From: Leptasterias polaris
Lineage: Eukaryota; Echinodermata; Asteroidea; Forcipulatida; Asteriidae
Reading direction: 5' to 3'
DNA: 64,000 bases
Assembly (NCBI GenBank): GCA_037783415.1
Contig: JAZGTN010000058.1
Location: 8,158,001-8,222,000, forward strand
Shown here: positions 1 through 10,667 of the stretch, one piece after another
Layout of the letters: each line of letters opens with the position of its first letter
How positions within the stretch are numbered: position 1 is the stretch's first letter
Notes under the pieces: model-generated
Databases searched by the model: none
What the model was told of the DNA's origin: nothing
Seen by the model: only the letters and a program-made list of their open reading frames with translations
Translations under genes and position numbers: made by a program

Positions 1-259
1 GGTTCCGACAGAGGTACATTTGTAAAGTGTTGTAAGCTAAAAAAGAAAGAGGAAAACATGTAATTTTAAAACTAAACTATTTTCAAGATGTTAATTGTTT
101 TACATTTGTGTATTTTGTACACTGTATGATGTGTGATTAGCACTGTATACTCGGTGCTTCCCATTTCCTAGATTGTTACAAAATTTCAAAGACTAGATGA
201 ACAAATCCACATTCAATCCTTTTACAAAGAAAGTTGTTGTTTTAAATTTGTTTCTTCAG

Positions 260-1971
260 AACCCTGCTCAGAAGATGATTGTAATGATGATATTGATGAT
301 GACTGTGGTTCAGAGAGTCCACCAACTTGCACTCATAGTGTGAACCCCTTTCATGATGCAAACAAAGGTAACTTGAAGTCTCTTATTTGTCTATTTGTTC
401 CATTAGTTTCTTGGAAAACTTGGGTTTTGGTTTAGGTACTTTTACAGGAAATACATCACCTCCAATGTCAATGTAAAAGCAATTCCGTTAGGAAAACAAA
501 GGTCTACATGATGCCACCCACACTGCATGCTATCCCATAATTCCACATAGAATACATCTTGTTTTTCTGCTTTAGCATTTTTTCAGTATCACATTATAAT
601 GAGGAAAAATTGTCTAGGAAAAATGATTGTCTTGTCTGGATTTTGATAACATTGTACCATTATTCAATGTCACCAATTTCTCAATTTCCTTGTTTGTTAA
701 TTGGACTGCTTCAGAAGAGAAGTTTTTCAGCAAGGCTAACTTTAGAAAAACATCAAGTGACTTATCCTTCATGCATTGGGTCAATGCCTGGTGCTACAGT
801 TCATTCCTTCAAAGGTCCTCCAGTCTTCATTTTACTCTTTTAGTCTCTACAGTACCTTACCTGTCAAACCGCTTCAACGGATGCAATTAAAGTCTAAATT
901 GACTCTGGAGAGACCTGGGGTCGATTTCACAAAGATATAAGATTTATCTTTACATGCTTAAGATGAGTTGTCAATATCACTAAAATGATTTGTATTGTGA
1001 CATCACACTTTGCTAAACAAGTAAAATTGATACACAGTTGAGATGAATCTTAACGCTTTGTGAAATCTGCAGCTCCATCAACATCAATCAACCTTAATTC
1101 AGCTTGAACATCAGTGGTATGTCTTTCTTATTTGGTGGAGGCAGGGGAAGGCATGGGAAGGGAGTACAAACTATCAGTAGCATCATCAGCAGCAACCTTC
1201 TTGAATCTCTAATGGTGCTTCTCTCCAATTTGTAGGTGACAGAGATGATGTATTTTTCTGTTACAGAATTTCACCAAATCTAAAGAGATTTTCTGTACTA
1301 GTAACAAACACTCTCTAATACCATTCTTCCCAAGATGGTAAAAAAAATAATAATAATAAATAATACAAAAAAATGAAAAAGGATGTTGAAACATCGCATA
1401 GGCTTTTGTTTCCTTCAGCAGAATTGTGTCTTTGTATACGCAGGTTTCAGAGGGTTTTTTCTTACTAGAATAGAAAATCCTTGTGCATTTGGGGAGTTGA
1501 TGTCCCTGCCTGCCCCTGGGTTTTCTTGCAAGTTTTTGTCATGGTTATAAATACCAGGATTTGGGATATTGTTCATGTGTTGTTAAGTACTTGGGGTCCC
1601 AATTTTTTCTAGTTGTGTTCTACTGGCAATTGACACATGCAGTAATGTCAAACTATTCTAACTGGAAAGTTAGCACATACTATTTTGTTTTCTAATTGTT
1701 ACAAATAATGTTTGCAATGTGATATTTTCTGTTTTTAGAAAACGCCATGGCTGAAAGATCTCCTGTACCCAAGGGTAGGAACAAGTTAACACCAGCCCAG
1801 GCAGCAGCAATAGATGAATACTTCAAATCTCATTGCAATCTTCATAAAGTACCAAGGAAATTCGAGTGTGATAAATTAAAGTCATTGAACAAAGTTCTTA
1901 AGCACATTCACTGGAAAACAATTAAATTCAGGGTCTACAGTGCTATTCAACGTTCCAAAAGAGATAAGTAG
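260..1971 (+). CDS. 3' end of a host gene: acidic segment plus basic C-terminal module (two exons)
   Basis: Two exons join in frame: 260-367 (acceptor ttcttcag, donor AAAG|gtaact) and 1739-1971 (acceptor gtttttag, stop at 1969-1971). The first exon starts with 2 nt of a split codon and ends with 1 nt, and the second supplies the missing 2 nt (a Glu codon). Seen: an acidic stretch rich in Asp, Glu and Cys (SEDDCNDD...), then a basic module with the spaced motif F-x3-C-x4-VPRKFECDK...W-K-x-IKF-R and a Lys/Arg-rich end. From memory, a C-terminal module of this layout (Trp, then Pro-Gly/Arg-Lys-x-Glu-Cys, then Trp-x2-IK) occurs in many uncharacterised fish and echinoderm proteins; its function is not known to me. 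The gene continues upstream of the window. ATG 1747 lies inside the second exon and is probably not a start. A 1.37-kb intron separates the exons. Confidence 0.68.
916..1073. mobile_element. hAT-type miniature inverted-repeat element
   Basis: The left end reads ggggtcgatttcacaaag and the right end ctttgtgaaatctgcagctcc, which are imperfect inverted repeats; the next bases (aagatttatc / gatgaatctt) also pair partly. About 158 bp, no coding capacity. It lies in the intron of the gene ending at 1971. Miniature elements with a 'gatttcacaaag' end are common in deuterostome genomes (from memory). The target duplication was not resolved. Confidence 0.5.
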
Positions 1972-2328
1972 AAGATGTTGTACCAATTGCTTTCATAGGT
2001 GAAATCTGAGATGTGATTTGAGAGAAGTAATGTTAATTTTGTTTATATTCAGTAGGATTGAAGACTTATGTTTTAGTTGATTTAAAAGACAAATCAACAG
2101 AATAATTTTATTTTCTGGGAAAATCATGCCCTGTTATTTTACTTTTTTTTCTTTTTCGTCTTAAAAAAATCTCTACAGAATCTGTAGGGAATTTTTTTAA
2201 AGATTTCATCTGAGATATATGTACCCTTGATTTAAAAGTGTTTGAGGTTGTGTCATATACACAAAATTAGTTTTAAATTCTGAAATGATTTCAAGGATAA
2301 ACATGTAGATAAACAAGTGTGGATAAAC

Positions 2329-2790
2329 AAGTGTGAATGACAAAGCGTTTAAGTGGGGGGGGGGATTTGATGCAACGTCTAGACCATCAGTACCATGTAG
2401 ACCATCTGATACTGGAGTGTCAGATGTTAGTTTGGTTGTTAATGTTGACAGTGATGAGTTGTCTACAAGAAACAAAGAGCCTATGAACTGGAACATTTCT
2501 ACACGCTTGGCTGCTATGGAACAGAAGCTTCAGAGGCTTAAAACTGCTTTCATTTTAATTGTTCTCTGGTTTTTACTATTGACTGTCTATTTGATCATTA
2601 GGATTGCTCAGTGAGTCAGCCAAGGAATCTATGCTGCTTGATGTGAGTCTCTGTTCCAGAACATCAATAGAGATTCAGCTATGATTGCAATTGCAATAAC
2701 AAACTTTACAATCTACCTCAACTAAGTTGTTGTCCTCAGTGATGTAGTCAAATCTGACACAAGTGTGAATGACAAAGCGTTTAAGTGGTG
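2329..2790 (+). repeat. direct repeat flanking a 430-bp segment
   Basis: The string gtgtgaatgacaaagcgttt followed by aagtgg occurs at about 2331 and again at about 2763, nearly identical. A second duplicated piece, ggtgcaatc(a/t)a followed by tttttattttatat, occurs at about 2787 and 2966. This suggests a local tandem duplication, or the boundaries of an old insertion. Confidence 0.6.
2333..2614 (+). CDS. possible membrane-anchor ORF (uncertain)
   Basis: An open frame of about 93 codons just downstream of the first gene. It opens with GTG rather than ATG and runs through a run of nine Gs, so its 5' part is doubtful. The C-terminal part looks protein-like: a polar, acidic stretch, a short amphipathic segment (LAAMEQKLQRLK), then a hydrophobic helix of about 19 residues (FILIVLWFLLLTVYLII), which would be a tail anchor. 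It could be an alternative last exon or a chance ORF. I found no acceptor that joins it in frame to the exon ending at 367. Confidence 0.25.
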   Translation: MNDKAFKWGGGFDATSRPSVPCRPSDTGVSDVSLVVNVDSDELSTRNKEPMNWNISTRLAAMEQKLQRLKTAFILIVLWFLLLTVYLIIRIAQ

Positions 2791-3190
2791 CAATCAATTT
2801 TTATTTTATATATTTTTTTTAATTTGATGTCCTTGATTTGGTGTTTATTTATTTTTAATTTTTTTGAACTACCAGTTTATTCTCTAACAAACAAAGGTTT
2901 ATGTAACAGTCTTATACATGTACTTTGTTCGCCCCTTTCATGAAAGTCTAGGGTTTCTCAAAAAATGGTGCAATCTATTTTTATTTTATATTTTTTTTCT
3001 TCAAATGTCAATTTCTCAAAAAATAAATTTTTATTTTGCATAATGTTTAAGAGGAAGGACTGGGCTTTCTTATGTTTCCTCATTAACTTTTGTCAATGCA
3101 GAAATATGTTTAATTTGTGCTAGGTTTTGCCCATTGGTAAAAGCGTCAAGGTACAAGGCACCTAATTATTATTTTTATTATTATTATATA

Positions 3191-3390
3191 TGTTGTGCGC
3201 ACAAGAAAATTATGTCATCTGCACAAGATAATTACGTGGTGCGCACAAGATAATTATGTTGTGCGCACAAGATAATTATGTCGTGCGCACAAGATAATTA
3301 TGTCGTCCGCACAAGATAATTATGTCGTCCGCACAAGATAATTAGATGGTGCGCACGAGATAATTATGTGGTCCGCACAAGATAATCATG
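3191..3390 (+). repeat. 22-bp minisatellite, about 9 copies
   Basis: The core gcgcacaagataattatgt recurs with exact 22-bp spacing; 'acaaga' starts at 3201, 3223, 3245, 3267, 3289, 3311, 3333, 3355 and 3377. Copies differ mainly at gtgcgc/gtccgc. No ORF. The surrounding 2.8-4.6 kb is AT-rich with no gene that I can support. Confidence 0.9.
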
Positions 3391-3782
3391 CAAGAGAGAT
3401 ATTGGTACTCTTTAGGAATGTCCCTTTAGTGGCTCTGTACTTTCATCTTGTATATGCAAAAAAAGAAAAACCATTGGGAAGGCTTATTTAATGTTTAACA
3501 AAATTATTTTCTGTGTTTATAAAAAACAAAATTTCTAAAATTTAAAGTTGACTTTATGTTGGATGCAGATCAGATAGTTTAAAATAAACGACAAATTTAT
3601 GTTAATCTTTTGTGTGATATTTTGATTTTGTTTAGTTTAAAGTTTGTGTCGCTTGTTTGCATTAAGTTGCCAAACCCTCATTACCTACATAAAAATTGCT
3701 TTATTTCCGGCATTGTTTTCCATCTTTACCTTTGATTAGCTCTTTGTTACCGTGCCCTCTTTTAATCCTTCAGGGAAAAAAT

Positions 3783-3876
3783 GTTTGGTACGGTAAACAC
3801 TCTGTTCTCAGTCAACTGTTGTTAAATGAATGAAAAATAAGGTTCGATAGTCCGAATTGCCTGTTAGTCCGAAAAT
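3783..3876 (+). repeat. outlying copy of the 6.3-kb 110-bp repeat, with an inverted piece of the 21-bp repeat
   Basis: The stretch gtttggtacggtaaacactc and the following catcagtcaactg-like bases match the tandem repeat at 6240-6560. It is directly followed by ttcgatagtccgaa, the reverse complement of the ttcggactatcgaa motif repeated at 5765-6200. The two repeat types are therefore linked at two places 2.4 kb apart, as expected for the two ends of one larger element or for a rearrangement. Confidence 0.55.
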
Positions 3877-5670
3877 AGGATAAGGTTAAACAATAACAGA
3901 ATGCTACGTTAATTTAATTGATATGAAAAAACCAGCAAAAATGCTCCACGGCATTTTAGAGTAAGTAACATTAATTTTAAATTGTTTAACCATCTGGTGG
4001 AACAACCAGACTTCATTCCTTCAAAAGAAAAAAACAATGTTAAGCTCAGATTCATCCATTAAAATACATGCACTAGTCCAGACAAAATTGCCCCAGGCCA
4101 GACGAAAGATTTTTTGGACGAGGCCCTCAGTTTTTATTTTAAAATAACGTCACTTGTATTGGTTTTCTTAATCGCAGCGTCGAAGATAGTCTGGCATGAT
4201 CGAGGACCTTCAGGTTTTGCAGTTGCCTACACGTATACGCAACCGTCGAGAAACCGTAATACTTCGATTTATTTCTCCAAAAGTATATGAAACTTTAAAC
4301 TATAATGACTTGCGGGCTGCTCACAAGATACCGACCCGCAAACTCTCAAAATTGGTGGACGCAGCTAATTGTTGACTAAGACTTCAAAATCGAGTTTTTA
4401 TTGTCCACAATTCGCATTTGTAACTATGATTATTATTGCCTACTATTTCTGTTAACATAGTATCGAGGCAGAGGCACGGACACTCTACTTGATGGGGCAT
4501 GTGCCTCAACATTTCCTCAACTTCATTTCTTCCCCCCCTTAGTTTGTTTATAATGCATTGCGGTGGGTCTGCTTTTTATCTCATAAACATGTAGGAAAAG
4601 TGAAAAAAACTATACGAGAAGAAGAGTGATGGGGAAATTGATACTTTGGCTAGCGCAGAACACAAGATTATTAAAATGTAACAACCTCTTATTAATTTTT
4701 ACATCGTCAATGAAGCATACAAATGATGCTGTGGTTTGTTATATCTTTTTGAGGGGAAAATTGTCAACTTGCACATTATATTCACAGGGTCATTTACCAA
4801 GCACAGCACATAATGCAATACTTGATTCGCTATTGCATTCATTATTCATATAGCGATTTATATGCGCGACCGACCACACCAGTCCTTGTAGCAGGTGCAC
4901 CTTGCGGTGTTCTCCGAGAAACTGAGTATAGTGACTATTACCCCAAAGTCGCGTTTCCCGACAACTTTTTTTCTTAGAATAGTTGACATTGTTGACCCCT
5001 TAAGTACTAAGGAAATACTATTGATAGGAAAAGCTGTTTTCTTTTCTTGTATTTTCTTTTGTACACTTATAAAATTGTATAGTGACTGTGTAACTGTCAC
5101 ACGAAGTCCTATTACCTGAAAAGTACTATGATATTGACATATTGATATTAATAATTATTATAAACTTAATTTACAATATTGATGTCGACTGTACAATGCT
5201 GCAGCAGCTGTGACCGATTAGTGATTAAAAACGGAGAAATGAAAGACTGGTGACAGTAAACAGCTACATAATTATAGAAATATTTTCTCAAAACTACATT
5301 TGACCAGGTTCTTATATAGAAGAATAACTTAAGAACATACCTCGGAAACAATTTGGGGTATGTCTGTCCACTGGAGCACAAAGGTGGCGATTTCTTGTCA
5401 AGGTTGGGGGACGGGGAACTAATAACTGTGAAGCGCTTTAAGATTGGGCTGATTGGAAACCTAAACCCGATGACATATAACAGGGTATATACATGGGGGG
5501 GATTATTATTATTATAATTCCTAATTCCCAATTGCCGGTTATCTCCTTTTAATTACCCATGGGAGTGTCTCCCTAATTACCCATTGCCGGTTATAATCAT
5601 TATCATTATTATTATTATTTTATTTTATTTTGGGGGACACTCCCGTTGCCGTCCCATCACTCGATATAAT

Positions 5671-5690
5671 GGGGGGGGGGGGGGGGGGGG
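5671..5690 (+). repeat. homopolymer of 20 G
   Basis: An uninterrupted run of 20 G residues follows a (att)n/ttattttatt stretch. It could form G-quadruplex structure and is prone to assembly length error. It creates the poly-Gly part of a spurious ORF at 5584-5805. Confidence 0.95.
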
Positions 5691-5764
5691 TCAAGTGTCA
5701 TTGTCATTACGTCGTTCTGCTCCACCTTCCAATATGATGGAGTCAGACTATTACAACTTGTTTT

Positions 5765-6200
5765 GTCGATTCGGACTATCGGACCTTATCGTCGATTCGG
5801 ACTAATATATCGTCGATTCGGACTAATATATCGTCGATTCGGACTAATATATCGTCGATTCGGACTATCGAACCTTATCGTCGATTCGGACTATCGAACA
5901 TTATCGTCAATTCGGACTATCAGACCTTCGGACTGTTGAACCTCGTTTTTGTTTCGAACTATCGAACCTTCGGACCAATTAACCTTATTCTAAATTCGGA
6001 CTACCGAACCTTCGGACCAATGAACCTTCGACTAATGAACCTTCGGACTATTGCATCAAATATTCGGATTAACGAACCCTATTTCATTTTCGGACTAATG
6101 AACCCCCTGTTATGGGAAATTTGTGCGTTCGGACTCATCGAACCTTCGCCCGGGACTATTGAACCTTTATTGAACCTTCGGACTATCGGGCGGACACCGT
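5765..6200 (+). repeat. 21-bp minisatellite built on ttcggactatcgaa
   Basis: The unit tcgtcgattcggactaatat repeats at about 21 bp from 5788 to about 5900, then degenerates into shorter ttcggacta-tcgaacctt and ttcggaccaatgaacctt variants up to about 6190. The motif is near-palindromic (TTCG...CGAA). The 101-codon ORF across it is a by-product of the repeat. Confidence 0.85.
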
Positions 6201-6239
6201 CCTGTCATGCATACCGTGAAATGATTTGTCCTCGCAAGT

Positions 6240-6560
6240 GAAGTTTGGTACGGTAAACACTCTGTCCTCAGTCAACTGTTGTTAAATGAAATGAAAAATA
6301 CACACGTGTCCTCTCATGCATACTGTGAAAAGATTTGTCCTCGCAAGTGAAGTTTGGTACGGTAAACACTCGATCGTCCTCAGTCAACTGTTGTTAAATG
6401 AAATGAAAAATACACACGTGTCCTCTCATGCATACTGTGAAAAGATTTGTCCTCGCAAGTGAAGTTTGGTACGGTAAACACTCGATCGTCCTCAGTCAAC
6501 TGTTGTTAAATGAAATGAAAAATACACACACCATGTCCTCTCATGCATACCATGAAATGA
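6240..6560 (+). repeat. 110-bp tandem repeat, about 3 copies
   Basis: The unit starts aagtttggtacggtaaacac at 6241, 6350 and 6461 and includes ctcagtcaactgttgttaaa and tcctctcatgcatac. Adjacent copies are nearly identical, implying recent duplication. No coding potential. Confidence 0.88.
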
Positions 6561-6899
6561 TTTGTCCTCACTTGAATAGTGAAAATCACGTAAAGAAAAA
6601 ATAGTGATTTAGTTTAACTGAAATAGGCAATGGTCACCTGAGTGGTCAAACTTTTGCAGTGTTGTTTCATTATTGCATAGGTTGTGTCTGTGAAGGGGTC
6701 CTCAGAGGAAGGCATAATTTCAATGTCCTCGGACATAATGGTAATACACGTATGGGTGCGTGCGTGCGTCTGTGCGTCTGTTTATGGTGCACACCGAGGA
6801 CACATACATAAATACACACCCGCCAACTGTGGACATGCATCGAATCGAGGACGTCCTCGATTAGAAACGCCGTTGAATTATTGTTCAGTATAGAAAGTT

Positions 6900-7215
6900 T
6901 GATGACCTCTGTATCCCTAGCTTCGAAAATAAGCAAGTCCTCGATTCAGAGATCATCTGCGATCCGGGTGTTTCAGTGTGTGTCTGAAAAATCCATACCG
7001 TGTGTGACCACCGTCTATATTCAGTCCTCGGTAGTGCGCAGTTCTACGGGCCGTCACCTACCCAGAGGAATGCAGCGCACAATGTGCGTACGCCTATGCA
7101 AACAACCTCGAGCTCAAACATGCTCTCGTCGTTGTTTGCACGCCACAGCCGCCATTTTTGTTAGCGGTAATTCGTGTTAGCAGTGCAACTCTGCTTGTAT
7201 TTCGTACTGTATTTG
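6900..7215 (+). promoter_or_regulatory. probable promoter and non-coding first exon of the Tudor-like gene
   Basis: The sequence is locally richer in CpG than its surroundings and contains the YY1-type motif gccgccattttt at 7149-7160, typical just downstream of animal start sites. A consensus donor follows (TTTG|gtaagtaag, intron from 7216). No coding exon joins here in frame, and the next supported exon (10660) has its own ATG, so this is best read as a 5' UTR exon. No RNA evidence is available, and ownership by the Tudor-like gene is an inference from order and strand. Confidence 0.4.
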
Positions 7216-7937
7216 GTAAGTAAGTGCCTTTTTATTCTTAAATTTTGGGCCGCCATTTCTTTCTTACTAAGACGACTGCCTTTTCTAAAAAGAAATGGGC
7301 GGTCAGCATAAAATCATGAAAATATGCCTGTGTGCTTTGTATGGCCTTGCCCTTGCCCTTGAATTTATTGAATTGCATTGACCGATGATCGAGCGCATTA
7401 CATTACAAATACATTACAAGCACTCTTCTTCCATGTCGTCCGTGGAGACTTGAGATATTGTCAGATTGTGGCTAATTAATGATAATTTTATTTGTGAGGC
7501 AAACGACCACCTTGAATAGTATTGAAATAGCGTAAATATCGTCTCGAAAGCTCACCTTTCCCCTTCTTTTTTGTTTACCCAGTCTCAGTCTTTTTAATTT
7601 TATATAGTTTATTTTAGTTAGAAATAGACTAGAGTAGTAGTATAGAGATAACATTAAAATAAAAAGGTAAGCCCTAGCCATTCTTTTTCAACAATATTAA
7701 CAAATATTTTGTTAGGCCTCTGGCTCAGCTGTCTAGCTGGGTATCACTCACACCATCCATACCGTGGACAGTTTAAAAAGTTATCCATGTAAGTTTTTGT
7801 GTGAACTGCTTTTAAAATCCACATTAATTAAACATTTTAGAAACTCATAAAGTAATGAAGATCTCTCTGAGAGATGCCTGCCACTGACATTGACAAACAC
7901 CAGTTTTTTTCTTCATTTGTTATTGTTGGTTTACCCT

Positions 7938-8382
7938 TCTCCTAGAACTATGATATGAGGTTCGATCCGCTATCGTCTCCACGTACCTCAGTCATACTCA
8001 TAGAGTGACAACTGACATGTACAAAATCCTATTCGAAACTTTTTTGCCTTTCATGTTTCTGCACCTACAGTTATTTTCCCAAACAGGATTTTGCCAAAAT
8101 TAGGCTCTACGTGTTCTTCACAGTCACAGTGATTTCGGCGCAGGTCAAGAAAATCCACTCCACCAAAAAAAAGTAGAAAAAATTATTAATTCTCACCGTT
8201 AATATTCAGAATCACTGTGAGAATAAAGAACACGTAGAGCCTAATTTTGGTGAAATCCGGTTTGTGAAAATAACTGTAGGTGCAGAAACGTAAAGGGCAA
8301 AAAGTTTTGAATAGGATTTTGTACATGTCACTCTTTGAGGTACGTGGAGACGATAGCGGATCGAACCTCATAGTTCTAGGAG
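7938..8382. mobile_element. foldback element with about 180-bp inverted arms
   Basis: The left arm 7938-8134 and right arm 8210-8382 are imperfect reverse complements over nearly their whole length: for example, ggttcgatccgctatcgtct on the left matches agacgatagcggatcgaacc on the right, and ttaggctctacgtgttctt matches aagaacacgtagagcctaa. The spacer is about 75 bp with an A-run. No transposase. This is a MITE with long terminal inverted repeats; the flanking 8.4-9.8 kb shows no gene I can support. Confidence 0.85.
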
Positions 8383-9899
8383 TAGGTTTACCCAACCTTG
8401 TTTGGGCTGTTTATATAGTTATGACATTAGTCAATCAGTCGCCATTACACTAACAGGCCACCATCTATGTCTAAAACGCTATGTTTTTAAAGTAGGAGCG
8501 AGGCTTACCACTTTGATTGCAAATATCGCCCTCTTACAAGTTACAAACATTGCATTATTGCTCCTATTATGTCACCTTATTCCTTACATTTGTGGAATTA
8601 CTATGAGGAATTACCAAACAATTATTTCATTCAGATATGATGTTTTTAAAATGTTGAATAAAAAAAACATGTAAAAATTTACGCCATCTTTGTATCGTAA
8701 AAGTCGGTAGAAAGTCAAGGCGCCTGGCCGATTGCAAAGCAATAAGCTGCTGTCGCCAAGTTTCTTCGTCGTGTGGGCATGATGCTGCATGCATGTTCAT
8801 GATCTGGGCAGTCCTCTTCTGATTTCGCTTAAAGTCCGGTCCCCAGACTTTTTAAGATCAACAGGCATTGTGCCTTAACCTTCTCATTAATGCAGTACTA
8901 TTTATACTTCAACATACCAAATAATAAGATACTAATAATAGAACATAATAAAAAATAATCACATCTGTAATTCAATTGAGTTGTTTCACCATGTTAATAG
9001 CTCAATGGCCCTGTAACACAGAAGTGCAGTTTTATCATGTTTACAGCAGGTTTTTTCTGATTTAGAAACTGATTTCTGTGTCTCGAAAAATTTTCCGTTT
9101 ATGGAGTTTGTGTATGCACAGATCTGCTTACCATGGAAATCACAACATGGTCAACATTTTTGCAACTGACAAAAACAATTTACTTTTGATAAATGCTTGT
9201 AGGGAAGTACATGTACATAAAAGAGGGAAAATGACAAAGTATGTTATAATTGTTTTAAACTTTATGAACAGTGATATCTAATGTAGGGGGTAGAATTAGT
9301 TGGGCTCATTGTGTATGGATTTGAATCAAAGTGAATTGAATTGAATAGTTACCACAAGTGCCGAGTGCCGAGTCACAGACTGCAAGCGTTTGAAATAACA
9401 AAATTGCCCCTTGAACAAGAGGGTGCATAATTACAGCGAAAGAGCTTATGATGCATGTTACCCATTAAATGCATGAATATTTATGTTTTTTTCACAGACT
9501 ATGGCATGGAACATCTCCAAGTAAATTCTACTTTTTCCACTATATATGTCATGGACACAAAAGAAGAAACTATAGTTTTCTGGCTCCTGATGTCCATGCT
9601 CATTCTGTGTCCATGCTCATTCTGTGTTATTGCATCAATTTTGTCTTTGTTGAGTTGCTGGAAACTGCGTACAGAAGTCGTCATTTTAAGGGCAACGCTT
9701 CTTTTTGCCTGCCAAAGGGTACCGCTCCCTGTATTGGCAAATGAATTTCCCCTTTTAGAAAGAGGCCAGAGGTCACCGCATCAAAACGATTACGGATATT
9801 TATAAATAACGGTAGGTACATATTGTATAATATGAAGTCAAGTCAGGAATTTTATTGTTGTAGGGGCAAGGCCACTTTTCCTGATGAGGGGCACTTCCA

Positions 9900-10312
9900 T
9901 TAAGCAATCGGAGTGTTTAAGGGAACATTTTAGGGGGTAAACGGTTGTCAAGGTCTGGTGTTGTTGACAGCAGTGTATGGGTTTGAATCTCGGGCATGAT
10001 GCTTGTGTCCTTGAGCGAGGCACTTGACCATAATTCTTTGGTCTTTCTGACATGTCTGAGGGTACGTAAAGCTGCAGGTCCTGTGTGTGGTGTTACGCAT
10101 ATAAAAGAACCAAGAACACTCGTTGTGAAAGAGAAGGGGCTTGCTTGCCCCAGTGTTTCTTGCAGTATGGTTCCAAGTTGTGCCACATAATATTGCGCTT
10201 CTCTACTAGGTGCTTGAATGGTTCATACTTCCCCCCAAAAACACAATCCCTTACCTGCTTGTTTTCATAAATGTACGGAAAAGGTGCTATATAAATGACC
10301 GTTATCTATATC
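9900..10312 (+). mobile_element. probable tRNA-derived SINE
   Basis: A Pol III B-box-like gggtttgaatctcgg lies at about 9979, followed by the stretch ccttgagcgaggcacttgac, which resembles a conserved body segment of several deuterostome SINEs, and a 3' part ending ggtgctatataaatgaccg, of the type shared with LINE tails. The A box is weak, around 9938. Short ORFs here are by-products. Boundaries are approximate and the family name is unknown. Confidence 0.5.
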
Positions 10313-10667
10313 CTGCAATTTCCCTGCAATTTCTTTATAGAATTTGTAAAGTGGGTTATTAAGAGTGCATCATAATGAAAATGAGATGTACACTGTATGC
10401 ACACCAGTATTTATTAATGAAACATGTTATTTTTTAGGTTTTTTAATTCAAATTTGAATTAAAACATTTAATTTTTTTAAACGTATAGCATGTACTGGTG
10501 GTGTATTATTTTTTAGTTTTTTTGTGTTTTTTATTCAAAATTGGAATTTTCACACAATATTTGAACCTGCTCATGTACATTACACTTTATCACTGATTTT
10601 AACAATTATTTATACTATGATCACGTACATACTGACATAACTCATGTCTTGATCTACAGGGTTAAAA

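Noticed and set aside
5584..6241. ORFs with poly-Gly and with repeated NLRT/FGPMN peptides
   Set aside because: Produced by the G homopolymer and the 21-bp minisatellite.
9455..9805. 116-codon ORF with a hydrophobic segment preceded by an acceptor-like tttttcacag at 9495
   Set aside because: No donor or partner exon in frame, and the hydrophobic stretch includes a short local repeat (tgtccatgctcattctgtgt). A terminal exon is possible but unsupported.
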